Source: G963662265 sp963668545 (GTDB lineage Bacteria > Spirochaetota > Spirochaetia > CADAEX01). From it: DNA of 64,000 nucleotides. The notes under the pieces were generated by a model. That model was not told the origin of the DNA. It saw only the letters and a program-made list of their open reading frames with translations, and searched no databases. The stretch lies in the NCBI GenBank assembly GCA_963668545.1, contig OY764868.1, forward strand, positions 1,798,001 through 1,862,000, in the 5' to 3' direction. The number at the start of each line of letters is the position of its first letter. The first letter of the stretch is position 1. Made by a program: the position numbers and the translations under genes. Positions 36,510 through 45,521 of the stretch are shown one piece after another.

Positions 36510-37235
36510 TCACAGTACTGTGAAATCAGGGGCTAATTCCCCTCCCCCTAATGAAGGGATTTCAGGTTCCGAGTCAGGTTCGAGCAGTATCCTTATTACA
36601 GCATCATTTATCAGCTTGTTGAGAATCACTTTCCCCTCTTCTGACACTGATAAAAACCTGATACCGAACCCGAAAGGATAGTTGCTTGACCGGGATTCTG
36701 AATCTACTATTTCGCAGCTTGTTTCAAGGCTGAAATTTGCAAAAATTATTTTAACATTTGCATGGCTTCCCCAGACTGGCATTATTGTTTCTGTTTTAAG
36801 ATAGGCTCCTCCTGAACTGACTGAAAATATTTCAAGTTCCTGCCAGTCAATATCATCTGAAGAGAACCAGGCGGTAAGCGGCCATGAAAACCTGTTGCCT
36901 GCCCTTTTGTTCCTGTTTTGCGCATTTTTGATAAATTCTTCAATCTGTGAAGTATAATCAGGATTATTACGGTCTGCCTTTCTGTATCCTCGTATTATTC
37001 TGTCTGTATCTGGTGTGAGTACTATTCCTTCAAGAAGCGGGAAATTTGTCTTTACAGATGCAAAAAAAGAAATATGATCCTCTGAGATCTCAGGAATATC
37101 TATAACCAGGCACCTTATATTTTCTTCAGAAACAAGGGCCTTTGCAAGTTTCTCTTTTGTTCTGATATTTACTATTTCAGTATTTTCAATACTGTCCAGG
37201 CTCAGATGCTGTGAATAAACAATAACTTTATCCAT
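36510..37235 (-). CDS. PilZ-domain protein
   Basis: A 241-residue soluble protein. The C-terminal half is a PilZ domain, the usual c-di-GMP receptor: RAGNRF supplies the RxxxR motif (near 115) and SVSSGGAYL the second motif, whose usual Asp/Asn is Ser. The N-terminal 100 residues look like a phosphorylation-independent receiver-type fold (RCLVIDIPE, GIVLTPDTDRII). It follows the CsgG-like gene by 23 bases with a good AAAGGAG site, so the two probably form an operon. Confidence 0.8.
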   Translation of the reverse strand: MDKVIVYSQHLSLDSIENTEIVNIRTKEKLAKALVSEENIRCLVIDIPEISEDHISFFASVKTNFPLLEGIVLTPDTDRIIRGYRKADRNNPDYTSQIEEFIKNAQNRNKRAGNRFSWPLTAWFSSDDIDWQELEIFSVSSGGAYLKTETIMPVWGSHANVKIIFANFSLETSCEIVDSESRSSNYPFGFGIRFLSVSEEGKVILNKLINDAVIRILLEPDSEPEIPSLGGGELAPDFTVL

Positions 37236-37258
37236 CCGGGTCTCCTTTTATGACTTTT

Positions 37259-38485
37259 CTATTCAGTTTTCTCTCTGAACATATTCTGCCGGATATCAGT
37301 CCTCTTAACATTATAGTCGACCTCATACCGCCCCTCATACCTGTCATTGATTTTAACTTTAAGACGGGTCTTCTCAATATCCTTTTCAAATTCAGTATCT
37401 TTTCCCTTTTCAGGAATAATATCAAAGTTATTATCCTGGCCGTTGTATTTATAGATAATCCTGAACAGATAATGCTCTTCCGCAGGTATTGCCCTTATTG
37501 TCAGTTCGATATTAATTTCATCACCATTTCTGTCTATAAAGGATTTTTCATGAATACGCTGCACTGTTGATGCATCAGACTTGTTAATTTTAAATCCCTC
37601 CCAGACAATATAAAGGTGCTTGTATATAAGGTCATTGAAATGCCTAGTCTGGTCTCTCAGTATAATCTTTTTACCCGGCTTGAGTTCGAACTCCTCTTCC
37701 CAGTCACGGAATTTGAATTCAGGAAGGTCAATAACACCGAAGCTGTTGTTAAGGTGAATCCTCACCTTGTGCATCCCGGGGGGAATATCCCCCATCTCCA
37801 CAGGGACCATACCGTTGCCTGTTGTATATCCTGCGAATTCATCATCAAGAAATATCTCTGCACCCTGAATAACTGAATAAAGGTTTATTGTTCCGGGAGA
37901 TTCATCCCTCATCGAAATTATTGATCTTTTTCCTTCATCAGAAACGATATTGACAGCTTCCCCTGTAAGTGCAAAAAGTACCTGCTCCGAAAGCTCATGT
38001 ATAGTGTTTTCCGTATAACCCCTGGCAGAAAAAGCTGTTACATTGCCTGTAACAACATTGACAGCTTTCATGTTTATCAGAAGATCTTCTCCAAGATAAA
38101 CATAGCTTCCGCTCAGGAGGTAATCCGCTCCTACAATTTTTCCGAAACTCATTCCTGCATCCTTATCCTCAATAAGTCCGCTCAGTTTAAGTTTCTGTTC
38201 ATAGAGAACATTTTCAATATCAGATCTGTCAGTCAATGATAAAGTGTCTGATGAAGAAATATCATATAAAAACATTCCTTCGATTATCCCTTTCAGATAG
38301 TCATATCCCGGGTTTCTGTTCATATTCTCTATTGAAAGAAATGCTGCTGTTATATTTTCACTGTAAAGATTAAAAGAAAAACTGATACTTAAAATGAATA
38401 CAATAAATATTTTTTTTATACTTGCCATATATTTATTCTGAAACCAGCTTAATATTTTTGCAAGAAAATTATTTTTAATATTCAT
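37259..38485 (-). CDS. CsgG/FlgO-like exported protein with PEGA-type domain
   Basis: A 408-residue protein. After a signal peptide (best if translation starts at the ATG at 38428: MASIKKIFIVFILSISFS), residues about 45-190 show the CsgG/LpoB-type fold (LTDRSDIENVLYEQKLKLSG, GADYLLSGSYVYLGEDLLINMKAVNVVTG), as in several spirochaete envelope proteins. A PEGA-like domain (about 200-260, GAEIFLDDEFAGYT) and a C-terminal beta-rich region follow. It probably sits in the periplasm or outer membrane. Upstream partner of the PilZ gene. The start is ambiguous (38485 or 38428); neither has a good ribosome site. Confidence 0.68.
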   Translation of the reverse strand: MNIKNNFLAKILSWFQNKYMASIKKIFIVFILSISFSFNLYSENITAAFLSIENMNRNPGYDYLKGIIEGMFLYDISSSDTLSLTDRSDIENVLYEQKLKLSGLIEDKDAGMSFGKIVGADYLLSGSYVYLGEDLLINMKAVNVVTGNVTAFSARGYTENTIHELSEQVLFALTGEAVNIVSDEGKRSIISMRDESPGTINLYSVIQGAEIFLDDEFAGYTTGNGMVPVEMGDIPPGMHKVRIHLNNSFGVIDLPEFKFRDWEEEFELKPGKKIILRDQTRHFNDLIYKHLYIVWEGFKINKSDASTVQRIHEKSFIDRNGDEINIELTIRAIPAEEHYLFRIIYKYNGQDNNFDIIPEKGKDTEFEKDIEKTRLKVKINDRYEGRYEVDYNVKRTDIRQNMFREKTE

Positions 38486-38549
38486 TTTTTATATTTTCTG
38501 AGCTTTCTTAAATTTCATGTAGTTTTCATCAGAAGAGAGCAGTTGAAAT

Positions 38550-38578
38550 TTTACTAAACTGGATATTAATGATTTAAT
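38550..38578 (+). promoter_or_regulatory. Promoter of the GNAT gene, start codon at +1
   Basis: TTTACT (38550-38555), 17-bp spacer, TTTAAT (38573-38578), then 6 nt to the ATG at 38585; no Shine-Dalgarno. Confidence 0.5.
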
Positions 38579-38584
38579 AAAACC

Positions 38585-39094
38585 ATGGGAATTGATATTT
38601 TAAAGGTATCAGCAGATTACGAACTCAGCATGGTAAGAGATCTTTTCATAGAATATGTATCTTTTCTCGGTGAAAATCTTGATTTCCAGGGTTATAAATC
38701 AGAAATTGAAAATCTTCCGGGAATATACTCCCAGCCAGAAGGATGCATTCTTCTTGCCTTAAGCTCCGGAAAGCCTGCAGGATGTGCAGCACTCAAAAGA
38801 CTCAGTGACAGGAAAAACAGAGCATGCGAAATGAAGCGCCTGTATGTCAGGCCTGAATTCAGAGGCATGAAACTGGGGAAAAAGCTTGCATGCTGCATTA
38901 TCAATGAAGCTGCTGAAAAGGGATATGAGACAATGTACCTCGACACACTTGAAAGACTTACAAGTGCCATGAAAATGTACAGTTCTCTAGGCTTTGTACA
39001 AACTGATCCGTATTATTTCAATCCCATAGAAGATGCAGTATACTGGAAACTTGATCTTTCAGAATATTCAGAAAATCCATTCAGCTTTCAATAA
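38585..39094 (+). CDS. GNAT-family N-acetyltransferase
   Basis: A 169-residue acetyl-CoA-dependent acetyltransferase. Motif A is EMKRLYVRPEFRGMKLGKKL (about 82-101), containing the R-x-x-G-x-G/L pyrophosphate loop, and the C-terminal motif is MKMYSSLGFVQTDPY. The substrate is unknown. No ribosome site; the -10 box is 6 nt upstream. It converges with the EFR1-type gene (7-bp gap). Confidence 0.87.
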   Translation: MGIDILKVSADYELSMVRDLFIEYVSFLGENLDFQGYKSEIENLPGIYSQPEGCILLALSSGKPAGCAALKRLSDRKNRACEMKRLYVRPEFRGMKLGKKLACCIINEAAEKGYETMYLDTLERLTSAMKMYSSLGFVQTDPYYFNPIEDAVYWKLDLSEYSENPFSFQ

Positions 39095-39101
39095 TAAAAG
39101 C

Positions 39102-39887
39102 TCAGTTGATAAAAATCTCAGGATTTCTGTAACTGCTGAATATCTCAAAAAGCCTTGTTCTTGTTTCTTCGATTTTAGGATTGGAAAAATACCTGGCCTG
39201 CTTCATACATTTTTTCACACATGCACAGCACATTATACAGTTATCAGCATCTGTTTCAACTTTGTCCGTTATTCTGATCGCAGATGAAGGACATGCATCT
39301 GCACAGGTCCCGCACAAGACACATCGGCTGTCATCAGTTAGAGGGGCAATACCTGATGAAATTATTCCCTGTCTGTACGGACGGTTACCGGGAATCCCGG
39401 GTTCATCAATTCGTCCCGATATCAGCTTTTCATAAACAGCCCTGCCGAATTTTTCCGACATTGCAGTATCATTTTTATCCGGCCTCCCCTGGGCAATTGG
39501 TTTTTCACTGTTCGAATATGAGTGTTCCGCAATAAAAGCTGCTGCTGCAATTATTCTGAATCCTTTACCGGTGCATATATCTTTCAGCTCAAGAAGAGCA
39601 TCATCATAATGCCTGTTACCGTAGACAGAAACAATAACAGCCAGGCTTCCTTCAGTTTCAATTTTTCTGAACCGCCTTATAAACAGCTCAGGGACACGAC
39701 CTGCATACACAGGAACTCCTATCAGGACGATTTCATCTTTATGAAAAAAAGCAGCTTTCTCAGGATTAAAGGTCAGATTATTTTTACTGGCCAAAGGTAT
39801 ACCTGTACCTGATGCTATGCTTAATAGAATTTTTTCAGTACTTTCTGTCGGAGAAAAGTAAACCATATTTAAAGAACTGTATTTCAA
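39102..39887 (-). CDS. EFR1-type flavodoxin-ferredoxin fusion
   Basis: A 261-residue redox protein. The N-terminal flavodoxin-like domain (about 1-150) has the FMN phosphate loop in YFSPTESTEKILLSIA and GVPVYAGRVP. Two 4Fe-4S clusters follow in the C-terminal third: CVLCGTCADACPSSAI and CIMCCACVKKCMKQA. Such proteins shuttle low-potential electrons in anaerobes. The start is TTG 39887, five bases after GAGGTGA. Confidence 0.88.
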   Translation of the reverse strand: MKYSSLNMVYFSPTESTEKILLSIASGTGIPLASKNNLTFNPEKAAFFHKDEIVLIGVPVYAGRVPELFIRRFRKIETEGSLAVIVSVYGNRHYDDALLELKDICTGKGFRIIAAAAFIAEHSYSNSEKPIAQGRPDKNDTAMSEKFGRAVYEKLISGRIDEPGIPGNRPYRQGIISSGIAPLTDDSRCVLCGTCADACPSSAIRITDKVETDADNCIMCCACVKKCMKQARYFSNPKIEETRTRLFEIFSSYRNPEIFIN

Positions 39888-39912
39888 CTATCACCTCGCT
39901 GATTATTAATTT

Positions 39913-41526
39913 CTAGATTTTCTCCATCTCACTGTTAAGTATTTTTATCTGATCAATATTTTCCGAACCGATTTGCTTCAGACCTGCCGACTCGTCAACT
40001 ATATCATTTCCGAGTTTCTGAAGATATGAAATATGTTCTTTCGTAACATTTACAGAACTGTTTATATCATCAATACTCTTCCTGCCAAGGTCAATACTCT
40101 CCTCCATTATTTCAAGGGCTGACTTTACATCGTTGTTTGAATTTGAAAGATTGTTGACTGAAGATGTAATAATATATGAACCTTTAATAAGGTCCTTGAT
40201 ATTTTCAACAATTCCGTTGAGTGATTTGCTGACATCCTTTATCTCTGTTATTACGGAATTCATCACCTCTCCCAGGTCATCAGAAGCTTTGTTGGATATT
40301 TCCAGGAACCTGTTGTTGTTTTCAATACTTTTTCTTATTGCATCTGAGTTATCTGATGTTTCTTCGGAAAGCTTTCTTATTTCCTCTGCAACAACAGCAA
40401 ATCCCTTACCGGCATCACCTGCATGGGCAGCTTCAATTGCAGCATTCATTGCAAGCATATTTGTCCTGCTGGAAATTGATTCAATAACAGAAATAATCTC
40501 AAGTATTTCTGTTGAAGACTTTGAAAGGTTTTCAATAGACTGAAGAGACTGTTCAAGTTTTAAGGTGCCTTCTTCTGATGATTTGTTAAGGATATCAAGT
40601 ATATCAAGCTTGGATTCAGCCTCTCCCGAGATTATTTCAATCTTTTCAACCATATTTTTAAGGGAATCTGATGCATTCTGAATTGCTTCTGACTGAACAG
40701 ACATTTTTTCCTTCACAAGTTCCCTTGATTCCTTTATTTTGAGATTGGCAGTTTCTGCTCCCTCTGCAGATCTTAAAAGTTCCCCTGAAACCGTATCAAG
40801 CTCTTCAATGTTTTCCGACAGATGTGTTGATACCATACTTGTGTTTTCCGCAGCACCAAGAAGCCTTTCCCCGACATTGAATGAAGATTTCATACTGTCG
40901 ACAATTATATTGAGCTGCTGAAAATTTTTATCTGTTTTATCCTTTTCATACTCCACTGCCCTGATTGTTCTCAGCTGCATTCTGAAAACCAGTACTGCAA
41001 AAAAGCCTGCCATGAAAAGAAAGATTATGGAAATAATGTATTCTCCCGCGAAATTTGTTTCTCCTTTTGAAACTGCCAGAGGAACAAGTTTGAAAAAGAA
41101 AAAAGCTGTCTGACCGATTATCCCTGCAATAAGAATGAGAACCATCTGAAGCACATTGTAGGAAAGAAGGGGCGCCACACAAATTACAGAGATTATATAT
41201 GTTGAAAAGATATAAATATCATTTAGATCCTGGTGCTTTTTAATCAAAAATATTCCGAAAGCAGCCCCGGTGAAAAGCAGGACACTGGTGGAACTGCAGA
41301 GTTTGTATTTACCCCTGAATAGGGCCAGAATATTTAAAACAAGGAGCATTGTTACAAGCAGTTCCCCTGCAGCAACAGCAACATCTCCTTTTGAAATTCT
41401 GATTACAGCAAAGATAAGGAAAAAAGCTGCCAGCACCTGATTTATTACATAAAGTGTCACTGCTTTTTCCCTGTAAATATCATTTTCACTGCTGTATATT
41501 TGGTTAATCTTTTCTATAATCTTCAT
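39913..41526 (-). CDS. Methyl-accepting chemotaxis protein with 6-TM membrane module
   Basis: A 537-residue chemoreceptor. Residues 20-190 contain about six hydrophobic segments with short loops, so there is no periplasmic ligand domain. The cytoplasmic coiled coil (about 200-537) carries the signalling tip SRTNMLAMNAAIEAAHAGDA followed by GKGFAVVAEEIRKLSEE, which binds CheA and CheW. No CheR-docking pentapeptide is seen at the C-terminus. Ribosome site AGGAG. It probably senses membrane or energy state rather than a soluble ligand (inference). Confidence 0.9.
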   Translation of the reverse strand: MKIIEKINQIYSSENDIYREKAVTLYVINQVLAAFFLIFAVIRISKGDVAVAAGELLVTMLLVLNILALFRGKYKLCSSTSVLLFTGAAFGIFLIKKHQDLNDIYIFSTYIISVICVAPLLSYNVLQMVLILIAGIIGQTAFFFFKLVPLAVSKGETNFAGEYIISIIFLFMAGFFAVLVFRMQLRTIRAVEYEKDKTDKNFQQLNIIVDSMKSSFNVGERLLGAAENTSMVSTHLSENIEELDTVSGELLRSAEGAETANLKIKESRELVKEKMSVQSEAIQNASDSLKNMVEKIEIISGEAESKLDILDILNKSSEEGTLKLEQSLQSIENLSKSSTEILEIISVIESISSRTNMLAMNAAIEAAHAGDAGKGFAVVAEEIRKLSEETSDNSDAIRKSIENNNRFLEISNKASDDLGEVMNSVITEIKDVSKSLNGIVENIKDLIKGSYIITSSVNNLSNSNNDVKSALEIMEESIDLGRKSIDDINSSVNVTKEHISYLQKLGNDIVDESAGLKQIGSENIDQIKILNSEMEKI

Positions 41527-41673
41527 TTTATCTCCTGATCTTACGGGTTAAATAAAAACATTTTAATTTAAATTATATATAAAATGAGTTAATATACTAA
41601 CATTTTTTAATTATTAACAGAGATAAATGAATAGTTTTATACATGGAAAGGATTATCAGCAGGCTATCGGGGC

Positions 41674-41716
41674 AAAAAAAAACGGTATGCCTGGACGTCA
41701 ATATTGCATACCGTTT
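41674..41716 (-). terminator. Intrinsic terminator of the PBP-Maf operon
   Basis: GCATACCGTT (41706-41715) pairs with AACGGTATGC (41681-41690); the A run at 41674-41682 becomes the U tail on the minus strand. Confidence 0.85.
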
Positions 41717-41774
41717 ATAGGGAACCTCTCAAATTCCCCATATATAATTATCTTCGGTATATCACAATATTTCT

Positions 41775-43580
41775 TTAGTACTGCGAAAGCATTTTTACAG
41801 ATTTTTTGATAAGTGAAATATGGTAGTCTGCAGAGCGGACAAGGCTCTCATACATTGAAAGTGAATTACCAATCACCTTATCAAGCTCTGTTTCCTTTTC
41901 AGATGTCAGGATTTTCCTGCTTATTTCCTGAAGCAGGAAACCTGCTGTTTCCCTGCTCTCTCCAGAGAGTATTTCACTGTCTATCCTGTCTAGTTTTTCC
42001 GCATCTGTTTCTCTGTAGCTTCCCGAACCGAGTATATCCCTGCATATACTCACCCCTTCTTCAGCTGAAGCTTTGAGCTTTTCAAGAGATAATGCGGTAT
42101 CTTCTGCCGCCTTTATATACTTGCTGCAGCTTTCTTTTTTTCCGAATGATTCTGAAAGAAATGAATCCAAAATCATATCTATTTTTTCCCGCCTGTCAGG
42201 CAGAGAAACTATCTGCTCATGTGTTGCAGGTTTTATCCCTTCTATTTTAATCCCCTTATCCGAAAGGGTCAGGGTTTCCTGGTCATACTGCCTGTGCTGC
42301 TCTTCAAACCACTGCCTGTAGATAACAAGCCTTCTGTCTGTAAAGACAGTCCCGCCGGAATTGTCTTCAGCCTCAACAAGAGATGCATCAGTTAAAAGCC
42401 TGTAATCCATGAGAGCTGCCGGATTAAGACGCCAGGACAGGGTATGGGATCGTTCCTCGAAAAAACTCCCCTTGAAATGGGTCTGCTTGCCGGGATATGA
42501 AAGATCAAGCCCTGCAAAAAAAATCGGGGAACATCCCGTATTCCTGGCGAAGTCCCATGCAGTTGTCGATACAGACCCCCCTGCTCCCAGTTTTCCCCTG
42601 ATAAAAGTCTCTTTCTCAATCTTCTGACCCAGTGGAAACACCGAGCTTGCAAAAATATATTTTCCGTTCCGGTTTCTGAAAGTACGGGAATATGTCGAGG
42701 GTTCTGAAACAACAACAGTTTTATCCAGGCTGCACCTGTCAAGATGCCTGTAATTCCAGTACTGGGGATCAACAACAACAAGGAAATCAGGCTCGATTCC
42801 GTATCTCAATACCGCACTCATGGAAGTATCAACAGCAATAACAAGGCATTTTTCCCTGTATTTTTTCAGATTAATTATCGATTTATCAAGACCTGGTCCT
42901 CCTGCAATAATTAGTGCAGGAATATTCTCAAACTTTCCTTTTATTGAATCAATGCCGGGAGATGATGCAAAAACAGGAAGATTTAAAAGGAGGTTTTTTA
43001 CCCACAGTTTGCCGAACCGGACAAGGGTATTGTTGTTTACATCCTTCCTTGATATATATGAAGCAACAGAATCCTTCAGACTGTCGAAATATACGCTGTT
43101 TATCTCATATTCACTTCGTATCTGGAAATATTTTATTTTTTCAAACTGGAACATATTAAGGGTAGATACAACTGATCCGGGATCAGCACCTATTACAAGA
43201 ATAACCCTTCCAGAAAACAGAATATCGGAAAGGTCCCTGACTTCAGCGGCAGTCCTGAAAAGAACGGGATCAGGTTCGACAACAACTGCTTTTCCGTTTT
43301 CATTGTTTCTCAGGAATGCTTCAATATGATATCCCAGCCCGAAACCGCCGAAAACCCAGCAGTCGCAAGAGCTGTCTGATGACATTTTTATGATTTTTTC
43401 AGCTTCACTTACAGGATCGTACCTGCTGTGTATGTATTTTCCATCAACCGATACAGTTATATCACCCTTTCTGGTGAGAGAAGTTTCATATCCTGCAGAT
43501 GTTCCTTCAGATACAAGTATGTCAGGGTCAAGATTGTAGTATTTCAGGAGAATATCCCTGTTCTTCTCTCTTATGCTCAT
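41775..43580 (-). CDS. Maf/DUF115-type flagellin glycosyltransferase-like protein
   Basis: A 601-residue cytoplasmic protein of the motility-accessory-factor family. The central DUF115 (MptE-like) domain (about 205-370) shows ALIIAGGPGLDKSI, LVIAVDTSMSAVLRYGIEPD and FFAGLDLSYPG. The N-terminal Rossmann-like part has VFGGFGLGYHIE and VVVEPDP. In other bacteria such proteins attach nonulosonic acids to flagellin. No flagellar gene is adjacent. Its start overlaps the stop of a PASTA penicillin-binding protein by 4 bp (ATGA), an arrangement suggesting coupled synthesis of wall and surface-glycan functions. Confidence 0.82.
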   Translation of the reverse strand: MSIREKNRDILLKYYNLDPDILVSEGTSAGYETSLTRKGDITVSVDGKYIHSRYDPVSEAEKIIKMSSDSSCDCWVFGGFGLGYHIEAFLRNNENGKAVVVEPDPVLFRTAAEVRDLSDILFSGRVILVIGADPGSVVSTLNMFQFEKIKYFQIRSEYEINSVYFDSLKDSVASYISRKDVNNNTLVRFGKLWVKNLLLNLPVFASSPGIDSIKGKFENIPALIIAGGPGLDKSIINLKKYREKCLVIAVDTSMSAVLRYGIEPDFLVVVDPQYWNYRHLDRCSLDKTVVVSEPSTYSRTFRNRNGKYIFASSVFPLGQKIEKETFIRGKLGAGGSVSTTAWDFARNTGCSPIFFAGLDLSYPGKQTHFKGSFFEERSHTLSWRLNPAALMDYRLLTDASLVEAEDNSGGTVFTDRRLVIYRQWFEEQHRQYDQETLTLSDKGIKIEGIKPATHEQIVSLPDRREKIDMILDSFLSESFGKKESCSKYIKAAEDTALSLEKLKASAEEGVSICRDILGSGSYRETDAEKLDRIDSEILSGESRETAGFLLQEISRKILTSEKETELDKVIGNSLSMYESLVRSADYHISLIKKSVKMLSQY

Positions 43581-45469
43581 TCAAGTTCCAGTATTACTTC
43601 AGTTTTTCCCTGTATCTCTGTACCTGGAGGAGGCGACTGTCTTTTAACCCAGCCTTCCCCAGTTATTGTAATATCAAGTCTTGAATCCTTGAGAAGTGGA
43701 AGTATCTGTTTTTTGGAAAGACCTGAAAAATCAGGCACAGTGCTTCCGATTTCTGTAATATACTCGGGTTTTGTAAGAACAACGCGCCCTGAATGGTCAA
43801 CAACAATATCCCCTTTTCTGGGTATCCCCATATATGAGACTATCCGTTCTGCAATACTTCCAACCAGCGGAGCAGAAATAACTCCGCCGTATATGCTTTC
43901 CTTCTTCGAATTGATAATAACATTGTAAAGTATAATTTCGGGATCCTCATACGGGAATATTGCAAGGCATGATGATATAAAAGCCTTTTCAGAGTACTTG
44001 CCAGTTTCCCGGTCCAGAAGCTGTGCTGTCCCAGTTTTTACAGACATATCCAGCCCCTCTACTGCTGCTCTCCAGCCTGTTCCGCCGTCATGCTTTGAAA
44101 CACTCTTCATCATTTCAAGTATTTCATCAGCTGTCTCAGGCAGAAGGACCTGCCTGATTGGTTCCCTGATATTCTCATCCAGAAGCCTGCCGTCATTTGA
44201 CAGTACCTTTTTTACAATATGGGGCTGAAGCATCATCCCCCTGTTGGCAAAAACAGTTGCCGCCTTTACCATCTGCATTGCAGATACAGAAATCTCCTGT
44301 CCGAATGATATTGTAGGTTTAGACCTTGCAGACCAGTCCCTGTAATGCCTGAGGAGCCCCTTTGTTTCCCCCGGAAGAGGCAGATTTGTCTTTGTTCCGA
44401 AATCAAACATCTTAAGCATCTGATAGAAAGCATCATCTGATATTGTTTCCGCGGCATATGCTGCGCCTGAGTTGCATGAGTATTTCAGTATGGTTTCAGG
44501 AGTTACATCCCCGTGGTTCCCCAGGCATTTTATCTTTATGGGTTCGCTGTTTTCAAGCTTAAGCTCATAATATCCATTGCAGTGAAAAACAGAATCCCGG
44601 TCAGCTCCTCCCAGGTCCATAACCGATGCAAGTGAAAAAATCTTGAATACAGACCCAGGTTCATAAGCAATGTTCAGTGGACGGTTAATCCGTTCATTTT
44701 TCGTTGATTCTGCGAAGTTGTTGGGATCGATTTCAGGGACAGAAACGTAAGCCAGAATATCACCTGTATCCGCCTCAACAGCAATTGTCATTACTGCATC
44801 TGCATTATATTTTTTATATGCTTCAAGAGATTCCTGATATGCAAAATTCTGGATATTCATATCTATTGTGAGAAAAACCTGGTTTCCGTATGTTTCTTTG
44901 ATCTTTTTCCTTTTTTTCCCTGTTTCAGGCAGGGGGGAAAGTATGCTGTCATATGTATATTCAATACCGTCAAGACCTTTATTGTCAGTTCCGGTATATC
45001 CGATCAGATGGGAAGCCAGTTTTTTTTCAGGATAATTTCTGCCGTATTCAGGCTCAAGGCCGACCCCCGGAATTTTTCCATCATCAATATATTTCTGAAT
45101 CCTTTCGCTTTCAGAAGGCGATATTTTTCTCTTTACATACATGAACCGGGTACGGTTGTTGAAATCATCAATCAGGCTATTGTAATCAAGGTCAAGTTCT
45201 GAGGACAGTATTTCAGCAGTAAGCTCTTTATTTATAATTCCCGGTATCCATGCTGTAACGGAATAAAGCCTTGTCTGTATTGCCAGAATTCTTCCGTTTC
45301 TGTCCAGTATGGGTCCCCTTTCAACAACCGGTTTTTCATTGAGAAATATTTCATTATCAGTGGAATAGAAAAGCATTACAGCCATGTATTTGGCAGTTAT
45401 TATAAATACAACAAGAACTGTAAATACTGCAAATATCTTTTTTCTTAAATCCCTGTTCTGATTTTTCAT
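43577..45469 (-). CDS. Class B penicillin-binding protein (FtsI-like) with PASTA domain
   Basis: A 630-residue D,D-transpeptidase anchored by one membrane helix (about 10-32). The dimerisation domain begins ERGPILDRNGRILA. Active-site motifs are intact: SVFK (in YEPGSVFKIFSL), SCN (YSCNSGAAY) and KTG (VKTGTAQ). The last 60 residues form a PASTA domain (TVPDFSGLSKKQILPLL). It resembles septal PBP3/FtsI more than PBP2. The start is ATG 45469 (MKNQNRDL), rejecting a 46-codon hydrophobic extension. Divergent from the LysM-M23 gene. Confidence 0.88.
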   Translation of the reverse strand: MKNQNRDLRKKIFAVFTVLVVFIITAKYMAVMLFYSTDNEIFLNEKPVVERGPILDRNGRILAIQTRLYSVTAWIPGIINKELTAEILSSELDLDYNSLIDDFNNRTRFMYVKRKISPSESERIQKYIDDGKIPGVGLEPEYGRNYPEKKLASHLIGYTGTDNKGLDGIEYTYDSILSPLPETGKKRKKIKETYGNQVFLTIDMNIQNFAYQESLEAYKKYNADAVMTIAVEADTGDILAYVSVPEIDPNNFAESTKNERINRPLNIAYEPGSVFKIFSLASVMDLGGADRDSVFHCNGYYELKLENSEPIKIKCLGNHGDVTPETILKYSCNSGAAYAAETISDDAFYQMLKMFDFGTKTNLPLPGETKGLLRHYRDWSARSKPTISFGQEISVSAMQMVKAATVFANRGMMLQPHIVKKVLSNDGRLLDENIREPIRQVLLPETADEILEMMKSVSKHDGGTGWRAAVEGLDMSVKTGTAQLLDRETGKYSEKAFISSCLAIFPYEDPEIILYNVIINSKKESIYGGVISAPLVGSIAERIVSYMGIPRKGDIVVDHSGRVVLTKPEYITEIGSTVPDFSGLSKKQILPLLKDSRLDITITGEGWVKRQSPPPGTEIQGKTEVILELE

Positions 45470-45521
45470 TAAAAGTATATTAATATGTTCCGCTTTAATT
45501 GTCGATATAAATAAAGTATTT

